NCBI RefSeq assembly: GCF_014805625.2
Contig: NW_023998457.1
Span: 1,534,496-1,598,495, forward strand
Reading direction: 5' to 3'
DNA from: Glossina fuscipes
Lineage: Eukaryota > Arthropoda > Insecta > Diptera > Glossinidae
Length of the DNA stretch: 64,000 nt
The translations under genes were made by a program, and so were the position numbers. The notes beneath the pieces were generated by a model. That model was not told where the DNA came from, did not search any database, and saw nothing but the letters and a program-made list of their open reading frames with translations. Shown piece by piece: positions 1-11,463 of this stretch; the stretch's first letter is position 1, and the number at the start of each line of letters is the position of its first letter.

Positions 1-97
1 AAATATTCAAAATTGTAGAGATTTCTTATAAAAAACTATCTATTTTTTCTTCTTTTCTTCTAAATTCTATCATTGTTTTGAAATTTTGTAATGAATA

Positions 98-739
98 ATG
101 GTTTCGACCGGTGTTATAATTTTCGTGGCTGTATTTCATGTGCTGTTGCATCTATCGTTTTTTATTGAACCGAATACCGAGTATTGCTTCACCGATCCTA
201 CCTTGGCCAGTTGGATCTTTGTAATTGGTATTCTTGAAATTCTCTGGAGCATTTGCGTTTATCCAATACAGTTTATGCAGTTGCCGGCCGCTCTTCAAAT
301 TATTATCGAAATTCTTGTCGCTCTACTACTGACTGAATTTGGTGCCACTGTCGTATGGTGTCATGTAGACAATTTATCTTGTTACTTAACAAAGTCGCTG
401 CTACTTTCTATAGGAATGCATCAAAAGACTTATGCTGAATATGAAGATTATATTTTGGGTACAGCTACCACCCTTGTCGCTTTAGCATTCTTAATGGGTG
501 TAGCAAAAACTGCACATCATTTGGACGGCATGCGTGACAGCGGCAACCATTTAATTTGCAAACTACAAAAGTCTGTTACGCGGTTAATGAAAGCTGCAAC
601 AGTAGAGCCATTCAATAAGGAATTGAGAAAACCGAATAGGAAGAGGAGATTCGAGGAAGAAAATTTATCCGATGATGAAGAATTTGTTGGATTCATAAAT
701 TCCCTTAGCTTCAGTGAATGGTCTAAACAAAAACGTTGA
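98..739 (+). CDS. Four-transmembrane protein, family unknown (copy A)
   Basis: I do not recognise this 213-residue protein. It has four hydrophobic segments (about residues 5-24, 37-59, 65-88 and 117-140) and a charged, probably cytosolic C-terminal tail of about 70 residues rich in K/R and then D/E. It is a clear paralogue of the gene at 16426-17031: both start MVSTG and share ASWIF, TEFG, VWC and YILG at matching positions. The ATG at 98 is preferred because the paralogue starts at the same residue. It is a single exon. Its 3' flank (740-1100) is repeated at 7440-7770. Seen: ORF, hydrophobic segments, paralogy. Inferred: a small membrane protein of a locally expanded family. No catalytic motif or clear signal peptide is visible. 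Confidence 0.75.
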   Translation: MVSTGVIIFVAVFHVLLHLSFFIEPNTEYCFTDPTLASWIFVIGILEILWSICVYPIQFMQLPAALQIIIEILVALLLTEFGATVVWCHVDNLSCYLTKSLLLSIGMHQKTYAEYEDYILGTATTLVALAFLMGVAKTAHHLDGMRDSGNHLICKLQKSVTRLMKAATVEPFNKELRKPNRKRRFEEENLSDDEEFVGFINSLSFSEWSKQKR

Positions 740-1100
740 AATACCGTAGATTTTGCTCAACGGGTGCAGTTAATAAACAGTGTTTAATGTCTTTAATGCT
801 TAAAAGACGTACGAATGCAGTTAGTAAATAGTGTTTAATGTCTTTAACGCTTAGAAAACGTACAACTTATTAGTTTGTCGATTAAAAAATTGTATCAAAA
901 ATCACAAAAATATTTCTTATGTAAATTTGAAGCATTGAAGTAAAGAATAAATTGTCTTTACCCGTGTTGTATCATGAAATTGACGGGATTTCCATAAGAG
1001 GGAATTAATTTAATATTAATAATATTAAATTCATTTGCGGAATTCAATCCACTGACCTCTAGGAGGAATACTAAAGGTATGCTTGTTATGGCCATGATTA
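740..1100 (+). repeat. 3' flank of copy A, duplicated at 7440-7770
   Basis: This AT-rich stretch follows the stop codon of the four-TM gene and includes AATAAA-type signals (for example near 945). Blocks such as CCGTAGATTTTG, AGTGTTTAATGTC, TTCTTATGTAAATTTGAAG and ATCATGAAATTGACGGG recur in the same order at 7440-7770. It also has an internal repeat: GTTTAATGTCTTTAA-like units near 781 and 835. Confidence 0.8.
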
Positions 1101-3060
1101 TGGGAAGCTGTGACAATATATATCCACTTTGAAACAGTATATCACACGAGAAAAATGGATTAGCTCACTGCCTGCTTTGCATATCTTTCTGTAAACGACA
1201 ACTGCTGTGTTTAAGCTGTGTCTACATGAAGCAACGTTGATCATAAGAGAAATGGTCAGAAAAGATTTAAGTTCAAGAAACATAATATATATGAGTATAT
1301 TAGATCGAAATATTATAAATGTCGATAAAATCACCAAAAAAATATAATTACCGGGACAAAAGGAATTACTGAAATTACTTTTCCGAGTTCCGTTAACTAG
1401 AAACGACAACTGCATGTTTGAAGCTACACGTAAGTGGGGCAACCTTCACTTTGAAGAGTAAGATTAGAAAATATTTAGAGTCAAGTTTTGCAATTCTAAT
1501 CGTGATTTAAAGATATATATATATTCATAAGAGCATTTAATATATGCCGTGATTACCGAGAAAAATGGATGTCTTTCTGACAGTTAGAAACGACAATTGC
1601 GTTCTTGAATCGATGCCTACGAGGAACAAACTTCGTTCTAGACTTTTTCTAATCAAATGTTTTAAAGCCAAGTTTCGTAGTTTCAAACGTAATTGCAAAG
1701 AAACATATAGCTAATGTTAAATAAATTTTCAGTCATGTATGTTTAATCATGCTAATTAAAAAAAGGCACCGGCTTGAAAGCACTTTCAAATAAATTTCTT
1801 CAACATAATATATAAAACAAAATCGATCACAATTAATAATTTTTAGGTCGTGGAACTTGAAATCTATAGTTTTTCTAAGGGATTCCACAAAGAAATCGAA
1901 TTCGCATAGACTTGTTAAAAAAGTTCATAAATTCGTTCGCTGTTTATATGATCTGCGTTGAAGCACAATTTTCAAGATTTAGAAAATATATATAAAGTAT
2001 AGTTGGACACAGCCCAGCGTTAAATGTTTTGTATGAAATCGCTTAATGTGGTTATTCGTGCAAAAACTTTTCCTCCTTCGTTAAAATACCTGCAGGTCGA
2101 ACGCAAACAAATAAGAAGGACAATTGGTCAGAAAAGCCTAAATCGACTCTGAAGGTAATCAGAAAGTGAACAGTTCGGTATAATAAAAGATGGATCTGGC
2201 TTCTTCGGTTCTTCTAGGTGTTCCATGCATCAGCACAAACTTAATACATCTCTGTAGCACAACCGATGTAGGGTGCAAAGAGCAAACAAAATATAGAACT
2301 TTTCTTTTAATTTTTTAATATTAATTTAATTTATTGAAAATTTGTAAGGACTGAATATTCCCCCAAAGTAAAAATTTTCTTTATCTTGTGGCTAAGTGCT
2401 GGGCGTTCAAAATTTGCTTGTAAGTAAAAATAACTTACCCTCTCCGATTTTATTCTAACCTGATAAGTTAATATGCTCAATAATCTTTAGTGATCTTCTT
2501 ATTAACTAATCTAAATCTAGATCTAAAATATGCTAACTAAGGACATAATTATCCATGCGACCACAAAGTGAAGCATATTAAATAGCAATGATATGTTCTC
2601 CTAAACTTTATCTTGTCCCTAGCTAGATTAATCCGCCTTTCAGTCCAACGTCTCAGTTCCACAGTTTAATCCTATCGCCTCAGATTATCACATCTACGCC
2701 TATTAAGCACGACAGCTTCAATCAGCGAAAAAGACGAAATACGTTTGACATTTCCTCTAAGCCTATGTGTCGTGACACGCATTGGCGATCGACTGACAAT
2801 CACATTCGAAACCAGCTGATAGCCTTTTCGGATGTAATCATCACCCATTTATAAAGAATGAGAAAAGTGCAAAAAGGGTAAGCAATTACAAAAAGCATAT
2901 AATACTACATATATGCTTAAGATACTATAAGATAACGTAAGATAATATAAAATTAAATAATAATAATAAGAAAGTATATACATATAAAATAGGAGGACAC
3001 CTGGTCGTATCTCATACCAAATGATCTGTGCTATGTCTAATTCAAATATAATACGATGTT
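1101..3060. other. Intergenic, no gene seen
   Basis: This is AT-rich sequence without a convincing ORF. Short decayed units around GAAACGACAAYTGC recur near 1190, 1400 and 1590. At about 2160-2290 lies an old copy of the interspersed repeat family 1 found throughout the window, recognised by its GGTATAATAAAAGATGG and GCACAAACTTAATA modules. Confidence 0.6.
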
Positions 3061-3064
3061 ATTG

Positions 3065-4225
3065 ACTGACCATATTCCCTACATGTGGAAATTGGCAGCA
3101 GTTGTTCCAACTCCAAAGTCAAACAATGTCTCCATCTCATCGGACTATGGCGCAATCTTTCTTTTATCTTGCCTCTCAAAAGTATTAGGAAAGATTATAG
3201 TATCTCACTAGTCACTATTCACAATTGACTATTGTTTGTACGCCGCAAAAGAATTGAACATTTCCTTAAAAATTTTCCCCTATTGTGGTCTTAAGCCTCC
3301 ATGGATTTTGAAAGACTACTCTCTTCATATTTCGCTGTTTATGCACAAGAAAGAAGACACTCTAGATTACGTCTTTAGAAGTCTAATTGTTGAAAAACCC
3401 AAGTGCTGGAGAGTAACGGTTGGAATCTTTTATACACAGACGGCTCAAAATCTTCTGTTTTGCAACCTGCTTGTGTCGTGGTAGATGCTTCAGGACAAGT
3501 GCTTCGACTTTCGCAACTGAATCCAGAGCTAATCTTCACGCTGCAAACCTTCCTCATAAAGACAAACTCAAAACCATCATTGTTACTGTTAGTTTATCTA
3601 TATTGAAAGCAATACGGAATCCTTCGACTTCGAGATGGAGCACCATTAACAATTTAAATAATATCATTATAACACCCGGTGAAAAAATTAAAATGCTTTG
3701 GGTACCAAATCATATTGGTTTATTGGGAAATGAGCAAGCTGATCGAGCGGCGAAATATGCTGCTTCTGTATCTCGAATTATGGATGATGCCATGGAAAAG
3801 TTGGATCCTCAGAGACACACGACTACTCTTCTATTAATCCCCAACTCATTCCACCTTTATATTCGCGTTGACCATTCAATTTTAACTCACCAATGGATCT
3901 TAAAGAAGTCTTCCTCCCCAATCCGCAATTGTGGACAAATTCTCAGTACAAAGCATATTCTCTGTGACTGCCTTAACCTTTCCTTGGCTAGAAGTATAGA
4001 ATTTGGAGCGACTTATCCCACAGACATTCTAAAATCAGCTACAGAACGGATTATCGATACAATGGAGCCCTTTAATTTACTTTATTAAAATTGTTAGGCT
4101 CCCTTTCTGATGTACTTTTACAAATTAGAGTCGATAGATTGTGTTGCTAGTGCTCAATGTCTTTTTCTTTTAGTATAAGAATTTATTCCATTAGTTTAAA
4201 ATTATGATAATAATAATAGTAAAAT
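3065..4225 (+). mobile_element. Decayed non-LTR retrotransposon (I-like): partial RT, RNase H and 3' end
   Basis: Conceptual translation of 3070-3210 resembles the start of a LINE reverse transcriptase (a TPKS...SDYGAIFLLSCLSKVL block). After a deletion the RNase H domain follows, with YTDGSK at about 3430 and WVPNHIGLLGNEQADRAAK at about 3700-3760, then a C-terminal segment containing KHILCDC. The frame is broken several times, so it is a dead copy. A 3' UTR ends in TAA/AAT repeats near 4203-4225. RNase H plus a TAA-repeat tail suggests the I clade; this is inference from known I-element organisation. The 3' UTR matches a minus-strand copy at 7060-7250 and the SINE tails at 30285 and 42630. 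Confidence 0.8.
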
Positions 4226-4900
4226 AGGAGAAAGCGAAGTGTGTGACGAAAGCGTCCCTGGATCTTTGATCCCCACACGTTTATGTGATTCTTAATCTCA
4301 TTGATTCATTTGCTTACGAACGTTGGGCTTGCTCGTGATTGTGCGTTTCTTAATCTTCGTGATTCATATCGTTGTTCGTTACAATGATTTGCTCGTATAT
4401 TCCGCTGTTGTCGATTGTAACGACTTCAGCTGAAGTGAAGATAGCCCTCCAAGATAACCCACATTCTTTGAGGGTCGTGTCTTCGTTAAAAATGTCTTGC
4501 GATTTATCGCGAAATAAAACAAAATCATGCAAGCATGGAACAAGTTAAGCCTTTGATTGCCAACACAAAACCAAACAAGTAAAAACATTGTAGTCTGGCA
4601 AGGCTGGCTATTAATTATCCTACACCACGTTGTCCAACACAATTTTTATTTTTATTATAGAACACAAAAGACAAAGCGCGGAAATACGATTTTACCTTCC
4701 TACAGTATGCATCCATTTCATGGGCTACGATGACCATTGGGTCGGTTAGCAAACCGATTAATTTATCCGTTCATAACGACCTTATTACGTCTTGTAAATT
4801 TTCCATTAATTTTGATCATGATAAAGTAATGCGAAATTCTATTGCAAATAATGGTTAAGTTCAATTATGTAAAAATAATATCAACGAAGGAAAGCGTCTG
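4226..4900. repeat. Intergenic with interspersed repeat family 1 terminus
   Basis: No gene is visible. Positions 4575-4665 carry the terminal module of repeat family 1 (AACAAGTAAAAACATTG, then a GGCAAGGCTGGC block, CCTACACCAC and a GTCCAACACAATTTTTATTT-like block). The same module occurs near 10195, 17515 and 44440. Confidence 0.6.
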
Positions 4901-6990
4901 TCTCGTTAGGAGACTTCAACTGTGTCGGGGATGTCATTTGTTGGGAAGCTCTTCACCACTTGTTATGCCCAAGCGTCCTATTATCACCCATTCCGGTAAA
5001 GGTTAATATAAAAACAATCGTAATGCTTGTCCTTCTGGGGGGACTTGTTGGTTTTAACCTCTCCAAACCCCACTCCGAGTCAGTGTCCGACCCTGTCTGT
5101 TACGACTGGTACGAATGTCGCTTGCCCATTAACAATAGAAGCGCCTTCTCCATCGATCTAAGCTTCGGCATTCAATGTAACTGGTTTTCAGTCCTCGAAC
5201 TCTTTCTATGCACTTTCTATGCCAATGAAGGATCACTTTCTTTTCTGAAGGAAAGATGTGGCAATTTGGATGGTAGGGTATCTACTATCGCTCGTGTGGA
5301 TTCCCTCCGCCGCTTGTTAGGCGTGGATTTAGTATCGATGCCCTCGAGGAAATTAATCTTTCTATCAAAGCCTGATTCGTCCTTTGAAGAGGCGTGTTCC
5401 TGATCTTAACGCTAATAGGATGTCGTTTTCTAATTTGAAGTCGGAGCAGGAGAGGAATATTACTTCTTTTGCCTAGAATATATTTCAGCACTATTCAAGA
5501 TAAGGTTTTCTGGTCTGACGAAGCCTTCATTAAAGATTTATCCAGAGATTAACGGGTCCAAGGGTTAAGCAGAGGGGCGATCCGGCAATGAGGGGCTCCG
5601 AAACCTACAGTTGCTACGCTTTCAAAAAACTAATTTGTCAGTTCTCCACCATTTAACAAAATGCTAGACGCGTAAACATTAAGCTAAGGCAAGTTTAGCT
5701 TAGTTGCCTAAGCCTTGATTTTTCAGCATTACCAATTACGGAAACTTTGCTGAAGCCTGCAACGCATAGCTCGGAACTTTTTCCGACTTGTGACCACGTG
5801 TTTAGGAAGAATAGGTCAAATAAGATTGACGTTGGCGTTCTTTTAGATGTACCGATCTCTGTCTTGGACTCCCCTATGTCTTTGGATGTTGAATTTATTA
5901 CCGTTTACTTGAAAGCTGCACAAAGAATCGTTGTTGTTACTTGCTCTTACACTGCCTCACTTATTGCTGAAGTGGTGGATAGCGTGAAGCCGCCTGATGC
6001 AATTATTGTGATTGGTGGCGTCAAGTTGCTGTCTAATGTGTGATCTCCCCATCAGTCGGTATTTGCCTTTCATCTTACCTGAGGATTCCCATCATCCGTC
6101 ACGCAATAATACAATTTAGTACGGCGGTCAAGTCCATTCTGTCAGGCCCGTCAATCATGGCCAGCGAAGGTATGCTCTTGATGAAACTGATTTCACTCTT
6201 TTTAAAAGATTAGTATTGCGTGTTAATCCAGATCAATCCCGTCCGTCTCGTAGACATTGATATTTTGGTTTCCTCGTTTAATAAAAGCGTAATTGACGAC
6301 ATTTTCTTCAATGCCATTTCAATGTCCCGTCTTAAAGTGATATGCACGTACCCAGTCTGGTTTAATCCTACGTTAATGTCATTAAACAATACTAAGAGTG
6401 GATTGCCTAACAATTAGCAAAAAAGTGGCGCAACACCAAAGTACACCATTTACGCTGCGGCGAAAAGTAATTTCTCGCAACTTGACAGAAAATATTACAC
6501 TTATGCTACTTGCTTAAAATTAAATCTTCTTTTATCAATAAGCCGAAGCGTTTTTATAAATTCGTCAATTCTAAGAGAAAAGTCACTGCATTTGCAGTTG
6601 CTTACGTCCTTAGACGCTTTTAAAATATACGATGGAGCTGTGATTCCAAACTTGTTCGCTAATTTCTTTCAACGCAATTTCATCGCTAGCAACTTTAACC
6701 CAACCTGTCCATATCCGTATCTACTAAACGAAAGCACATCCCTCCCAAAAAGAATTATCTCTGATACTTAAACTTTCTGGACTTCCCTCTGCTGTTCTCA
6801 AATACTGGATAGATGAACCTGATCATATTATTACATTCATTTTCAATCGTTCTCTTGCAGATCGATTTCCAGCCTGTTGGAAAACTAGTTTTCGGCACAG
6901 TTGAAAAGTGAATCTATCTTAACTCCTTCTGTATGTTATATATGCACGTCGAAACCTGAATACGAATGTACCATAAGTGGCACGAGATAG
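4900..6990 (+). mobile_element. Decayed LINE, endonuclease to early RT region
   Basis: Broken frames across this interval resemble the 5' half of a LINE ORF2. There is a GDFN endonuclease-like motif near 4910, EFITVYLKAA and IIVIGGVK blocks at 5890-6020, the linker between endonuclease and RT (WFNPTL at about 6355, KPKRFYKFVNSKRK in another frame at 6540-6590), and an RT-start block with DRFPACWKTSF at about 6860. Stops and frameshifts are frequent, so it is inactive. It has the same orientation as the relic at 3065-4225 but holds the other half of such an element, so it may be a separate insertion or a rearranged part of it. Confidence 0.6.
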
Positions 6991-7059
6991 AACTACGACG
7001 TCAATTTTTTCGATATTATTCGATATCCAATATGTTTCAAAATCAATCAGAAAATATAT

Positions 7060-7385
7060 TATTATTATTATTTTAATTTTAGACTAATGAAATGAATTCT
7101 TAGACTAAAAAAAGAGACATTGAGCACTAGCAACACAGGCTATCGGCTCTAATTTAAATAAATGGATATTAGATAATAAGCTTAGTAGTATTAATAAAGT
7201 AAAATATTGAATTGATATTCTGTTCTGAAGTTGATTGTAGAATATTCAAAGGGTTAATCGTTCCAAATGCAATACTTCTAGCCAAGGAAAATATAATTGC
7301 TATTCCAAACCCTACTTTTCTTCCATAGATATATTTGTCAATTGTTTTTAAAATTTTGTATAAGTGAATTAAAAACAAGAAGAAA
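7060..7385 (-). mobile_element. 3' end of an I-like LINE, minus strand
   Basis: The reverse complement carries a C-terminal fragment (LARSIAFGTINPLNILQST) matching LARSIEFGATYPTDILKSA of the relic at 3065-4225. It is followed by the same 3' UTR (AGCCGATAGCC, TTGCTAGTGCTCAATGTC, TTTAGTCTAAGAATTCATTTC) and an AAT repeat tail at 7060-7075. This copy is 5'-truncated, as is usual for LINE insertions. Confidence 0.8.
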
Positions 7386-7394
7386 ATAAGAAAA

Positions 7395-7770
7395 TTTGAA
7401 AATATTTATAATTGTAGAAAAAAGAAAGAACTGTCTATTTTTTCTCTTACACTCCGTCATTGTGAGTACCGTAGATTTTGGGCAACAGCAGTTAGTAAAT
7501 AGTGTTTAATGTCTTTAATGCTAAAATTGTATCAAAAATCCTAAAAATATTTCTTATGTAAATTTGAAGCATTGAAGTAACAAATCTAATAATAAATTGT
7601 CTTTATCCGTGTAGTATCATGAAATTGACGGGATTTTCATAAGAGGGAATTAATTTAATATAAGTGATTAATATTAAAGTTAATTGCAGCATTTAATCCG
7701 CTGGTTTCTAGAAACAATACTACAGATATGCCAGTTATGGCCATGACTATAGGACGCTTTGGTGTGTTAG
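7395..7770 (+). pseudogene. ORF-less copy of the four-TM gene locus (copy B)
   Basis: The left part (7395-7462) matches the 5' flank of copy A (1-75): ATTGTAGA, CTATTTTTTCT and TCATTGT in order. From 7463 the sequence matches the 3' flank of copy A (742-1100), beginning at TACCGTAGATTTTG. The whole coding region, 98-739 in copy A, is missing. The junction lies within a few bases of the start region on one side and the stop codon on the other. It is therefore a duplicated locus whose gene was removed, or less likely a state before the ORF was gained. Confidence 0.75.
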
Positions 7771-7949
7771 AAATGCTGGAGTGTGTTGGAAATCTTACAA
7801 ATACCCACTATGGCACTTACAGAATATAGATTCGCCTGATCAACGAGAAAAGTAGAATCGTTGTCTGTCCGTTTAGCATACCTCCCCGTCAATGACAACA
7901 TCGTGGTATTTAAAATTTTCGTTCATTTTCAAAATTTCTCGACAGGAAT

Positions 7950-8350
7950 GGCTAATATTTTGGCACCAAAAATAGGTCCGAAAACTTTGGACCGGCTGGG
8001 GCAATTTTTGAACCGCCTTTCATATAAAGAAAACTAAAGTTTATACCACTAAAGTTTCATGTTCAGTTCAATGTTTCATGATGAAAATTATGTTACAATA
8101 GTAATTTATGATAAAAAAATTCACTGTACTAAATTTGGACCACCCGCATCTATTTTTGGATCCCATCCTACTATTTACAAAAAGTGATCCTTTGTAGAGA
8201 AGAAAAGTCGAAGTAAGTGTTTTATGGCAAAAATAGAAAGTGTTAGTATAGGGTTTTTAATAGTCGGCTTGGACCGACTTGTTTTATTTTTTTAATCTTT
8301 GCATGTTACTTGCTACGGTAAGTGTTATATACCTGTTACTCAAGTCAATA
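7950..8350. repeat. Interspersed repeat family 1, decayed
   Basis: Modules GAAAACTTTGGACCGGCT, TTTCATGATGAAAATTAT, AATTTGGACCACCC and ATTTTTGGATCCCA recur at 41340-41640 and 63060-63410. No coding capacity is seen; probably a non-autonomous element. Confidence 0.65.
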
Positions 8351-8406
8351 AACACAGTAATCACGTTTAGTAAATATTTTTTATCGATAAAATAATTACG
8401 ACTCTG

Positions 8407-9430
8407 TTATAAATAACACGTCATCACTGAAATGTTCGAATATCTTTCGTCTTTGGCCTTCGTCGCTTTTTCCATTTGCATACCCTTTAAAGCAGTCATA
8501 TGCGACATTTGACTGCATGTCTCAACAACAGCACTTCCAATATGTGGTAGTAAAACAATGTTATTTAACAAGGAATCATCTAAAGGCAAGCTTCGGGTGT
8601 AGCTACATCGAGTCTGGCAGCCATTATCCGTTTCTCCTTCAAGGTCTCATATAAAGGTTTCTGATCAACTATACCTCCTTGGGCAGCACTTATAAAAGTG
8701 CAATTTCGTTTCGTTTTGCTAAAAGCGCACTTGTCGAATATTCCCTTAGTGCTATGTGGAAGGACGCAACAAGCAGTAATGACGTCTGACTCAGACGCCA
8801 TCTCCTCAAAGATTGCATAACATGCTCCAGATTTTTTGCAGCAACCTCCTGGTGTTGAATGCCCGCAGTGTTTGTTATTTTCTTAGGTTTAAAGGGCAAC
8901 AAACGTGCGGCAATTTCTCAACCAATACGACCAAAACCGAAGGGACCTACTTGACAGCTTTTTAAACGTTGCCCACACATATAATTCGGACTCCATGACT
9001 CCCAACCGCTATAAACGTCTCTGTTGGCCTCGAACATACGCCTGCCCGAAGCCGACAGTAAAACCATAGTTAATTCCGTAGTAGCATTCGTGACGACATC
9101 GGGTGCATAACCCACACGTTCCCACAATTTTTTACATGCGTCCAAGTCGATATGGTCATAACCGACAGAAAACATAGTAATGCATTTGAGCTGCGGCCCT
9201 GCTCCTATTATAACCCCGTTATCGATCTTGTCAGTTATAATGCAATGCAAAGCACTTTTACCAGCGATTTGCTTTAACCATACCTGTCGAGGCACTAATT
9301 CACATTTATTCCAAACACTAACATCAAAGCTGAAAAGTTTTTGTCAATTAATGTATTCTGGTATTTAAACATTCAAACTTACAGTCTTGTTAGAACAATC
9401 CCCGAAATTAGAAAGTAATCGTTAAGCTTT
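8407..9430 (-). pseudogene. Decayed glyoxylate/hydroxypyruvate reductase (GRHPR-like)
   Basis: Read on the minus strand, the pieces follow a D-2-hydroxyacid dehydrogenase of the GRHPR family in order: FDVSVWNKCELVPRQVW; GYDHIDLDACKK; VGYAPDVVTNATTELT; GFGRIG (nucleotide-binding loop); ARLLPFKPKKIT; AAQGGIVDQKPLYETLKEKR; LDVATPEA; LLPHIGSA (with the catalytic His). A TGA replaces the codon after GFGRIG at about 8917, and at least two frameshifts follow (about 8820 and 8580). A 53-bp intron (9330-9382, GTAAGT..TTTTCAG) is retained, so this is a decayed or duplicated gene and not a processed retrocopy. In a living enzyme the product would reduce glyoxylate or hydroxypyruvate with NAD(P)H. Confidence 0.85.
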
Positions 9431-10195
9431 ATTAGCTTGAAGTGATGAATTTTTAAGGAATTTTTGTATATCAACTAAAGTGCAGATCATTTTACATTAA
9501 AGCGCTGTCAAGCATTAATTGTCAAATGTAAAATTTGAATGTATATATAATTAAACATATAGCGTTAATTAGGAAAAGAAATTAATTAATTATGCTAGAG
9601 AAATGCAAAAGATAATACTAAGATCATTCCATTACGACTTACTCAACCAGCAATGAGTCAATGAGAAGAGGCCAGTTCGAAAGAAGCTCAATCGGAAAAC
9701 CCCGCTGCAGGTAATTCCAACAGCATGCAAAGTGCAACGCGCGTCACGCACAAGAAATGACTTCTCAAAACAACTTCATCTTATTAACGGTATGATAATC
9801 TTCGGATTCCTAGTAGCGCTCGTAATCACAAAAGTAAAACATGAATTTAATAATGATAGTAATTTTAATTTTATATTTAATCCATGCGCTGGTAAATGGG
9901 CAATCAAAATAAACTACAGACTTGATTTAATTAGTAAAAGAGATTAAAACGTATTAGTTGAAAGAACAAACTTTCAACACTTGATAGATATATTTAAATA
10001 TAAAGAAATAACTTGTCAAAAAAAAAAAAAAATTAATGCATACTCATCTCACCTTTAAAGACACTACAACTCACCGTAGTGGCAATAGTATAACAAATAT
10101 CGTTCCACTCTTAAGTAAATATACTTCGAATAACCAGCACCTCTGTCAATTCGTCATCTATTTTCTCGCGAGTCAATCAAAACAACCCATTTTAA
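9431..10195. other. Intergenic, no gene seen
   Basis: Low-complexity AT-rich sequence with a poly-A run at 10018-10032. Short ORFs here (such as 9732-9947) have no recognisable motif. Confidence 0.5.
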
Positions 10196-11085
10196 TAGCA
10201 AGTAAAAGCATTATAGTCGGACAAGGCAGGGCATAAAACACCTTACATCACATTGTCTAACACCATTGCCTGCGGGTAATGGTGGTAATTGATCAACAGC
10301 ACAGTGGAAGCCTTATGGCGGAAGCAGTCAGTTGATCAATTTGTGAGTCCTGACTGCTTGGGTGCGGCCCTTCGGGGAGTACTCGTGGTGGTTGTGATTG
10401 GCGAGTTCCTAGCTAAAATGGAACAATTGAGTGCAGCTAGGCCTCGCCATTCACCAGAGTGGGGTTTATTGTTCCATACACAATAAACTGTTCTGGACTC
10501 TGGTGCTGTTTAGGCCCCTACTCTGTGGGGATTGTCTAACTCGCCAGGGGGCGTAGTACGCTTAAAAGTGGCTTGGGCCACCGTGGGGTTAAGCCTTTCA
10601 GGCAGGAACCCACGTTAAACCCTTGCCACAAATTCTGTCTAACACAATTCGTATTTATGGGGAAAGGTGGCCCAAAACGCAACCTAATGTAGTACAAATT
10701 TAACCCCTTCATAAGGCATAAGAATCCAAGAATCGGCCGAGTTGGTCCAAACATTGAAAATTATTTAAATTTTTGTCGTATGACCTTTAGTTTTCGTTAT
10801 ATGAGAGGGCGTTCAAAAATTTCCCCAGCTGGTGCAAAGCTTTCATATCAATTTAGAATGACTAGCCAGTTTTGTTGAGAAATTTTGAAAATTGCAATTT
10901 TTTTCCATATAACGACTTTTCAGAATAGAGTGTTATATGGGAAGTGATCGAAAAAGTGGACCAATCCTTACCATTTTCAATACCGTTCATCCTTGGGTCC
11001 AAAAAAATCCTCACTGCACCAAATTTTAATTGCCAGCCTTGGCTGGTTATAATTTGTTTCTCTAACTATTTCTAATGAAATTCTT
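10196..11085. repeat. Interspersed repeat family 1, split by an insertion
   Basis: The terminal module (AGCAAGTAAAAGCATTATAG, a GGACAAGGC block, CTTACATCACATTGTCTAAC) occupies 10196-10263 and resumes at 10636 with TGTCTAACACAATTCGTATT. The body continues to about 11080 with family modules such as GTTATATGGGAAGTGATCG, CCATTTTCAATACCGTTC and ATCCTTGGGTCC. A 372-bp unrelated segment interrupts it. Confidence 0.7.
10264..10635. other. Hairpin-rich GC-high insertion (possible structured RNA element)
   Basis: This 372-bp island is clearly richer in G+C than its surroundings and interrupts a family 1 repeat. It is bounded by the direct repeat TGTCTAACAC (10254-10263 and 10636-10645), which looks like a target-site duplication. 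It contains consecutive near-perfect stems: CACCATT 10261 with 10278; AAGCAGTCAG 10322 with 10350; CCC-TTCG-GGG 10368-10377; GGCGAG..CCTAGCT 10400-10414 with AGCTAGG.CTCGCC 10435-10448; CACCAGAGT 10452 with 10497, enclosing TTTATTGT 10465 with 10480; GTGGC 10568 with GCCAC 10577; CGTGGGGTT 10582 with AACCCACG 10607, enclosing GCCT/AGGC. I do not recognise the family. It could be the structured 3' UTR of a non-LTR element or a retroposed structured RNA. Confidence 0.6.
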
Positions 11086-11463
11086 TATTCTTTTTAAATT
11101 ATGGTCTTAGGAGAAAAGAGATAAACTCCTATTCATGTAAGCTACAAAAATTTTTTTTTCCTTAAACGGGGGTGAGCTTACAGTTAATCATCAGGCTAAT
11201 CTTACTTTATGTGAAGTCGTAAATTTCTTCTCTTCATTATGCATTTTTACTGACTGATCTTCTTTTTTTTTTAAACTCCTTTTTATGATTACGGGCACAG
11301 AATCTTTATTAAACGGAAACGCAGCCATTTGGGCTTAATTACTTTTCATTACTTTTTCAGTTCTTTATTTCTGTTTGTCAGAAATGTTATGAAAAAAAAA
11401 AAAATTTCACGTACTGTCTACATACGTTTTTATGGGATGAAAATGAATAAACAAACGATTAAT
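11086..11463. other. Uba2 3' flank, no other feature
   Basis: AT-rich spacer downstream of Uba2 (minus). On the minus strand a GTTTATTCATTTTC block lies just after the stop codon. No clear polyadenylation signal decides the transcript end. Confidence 0.4.
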
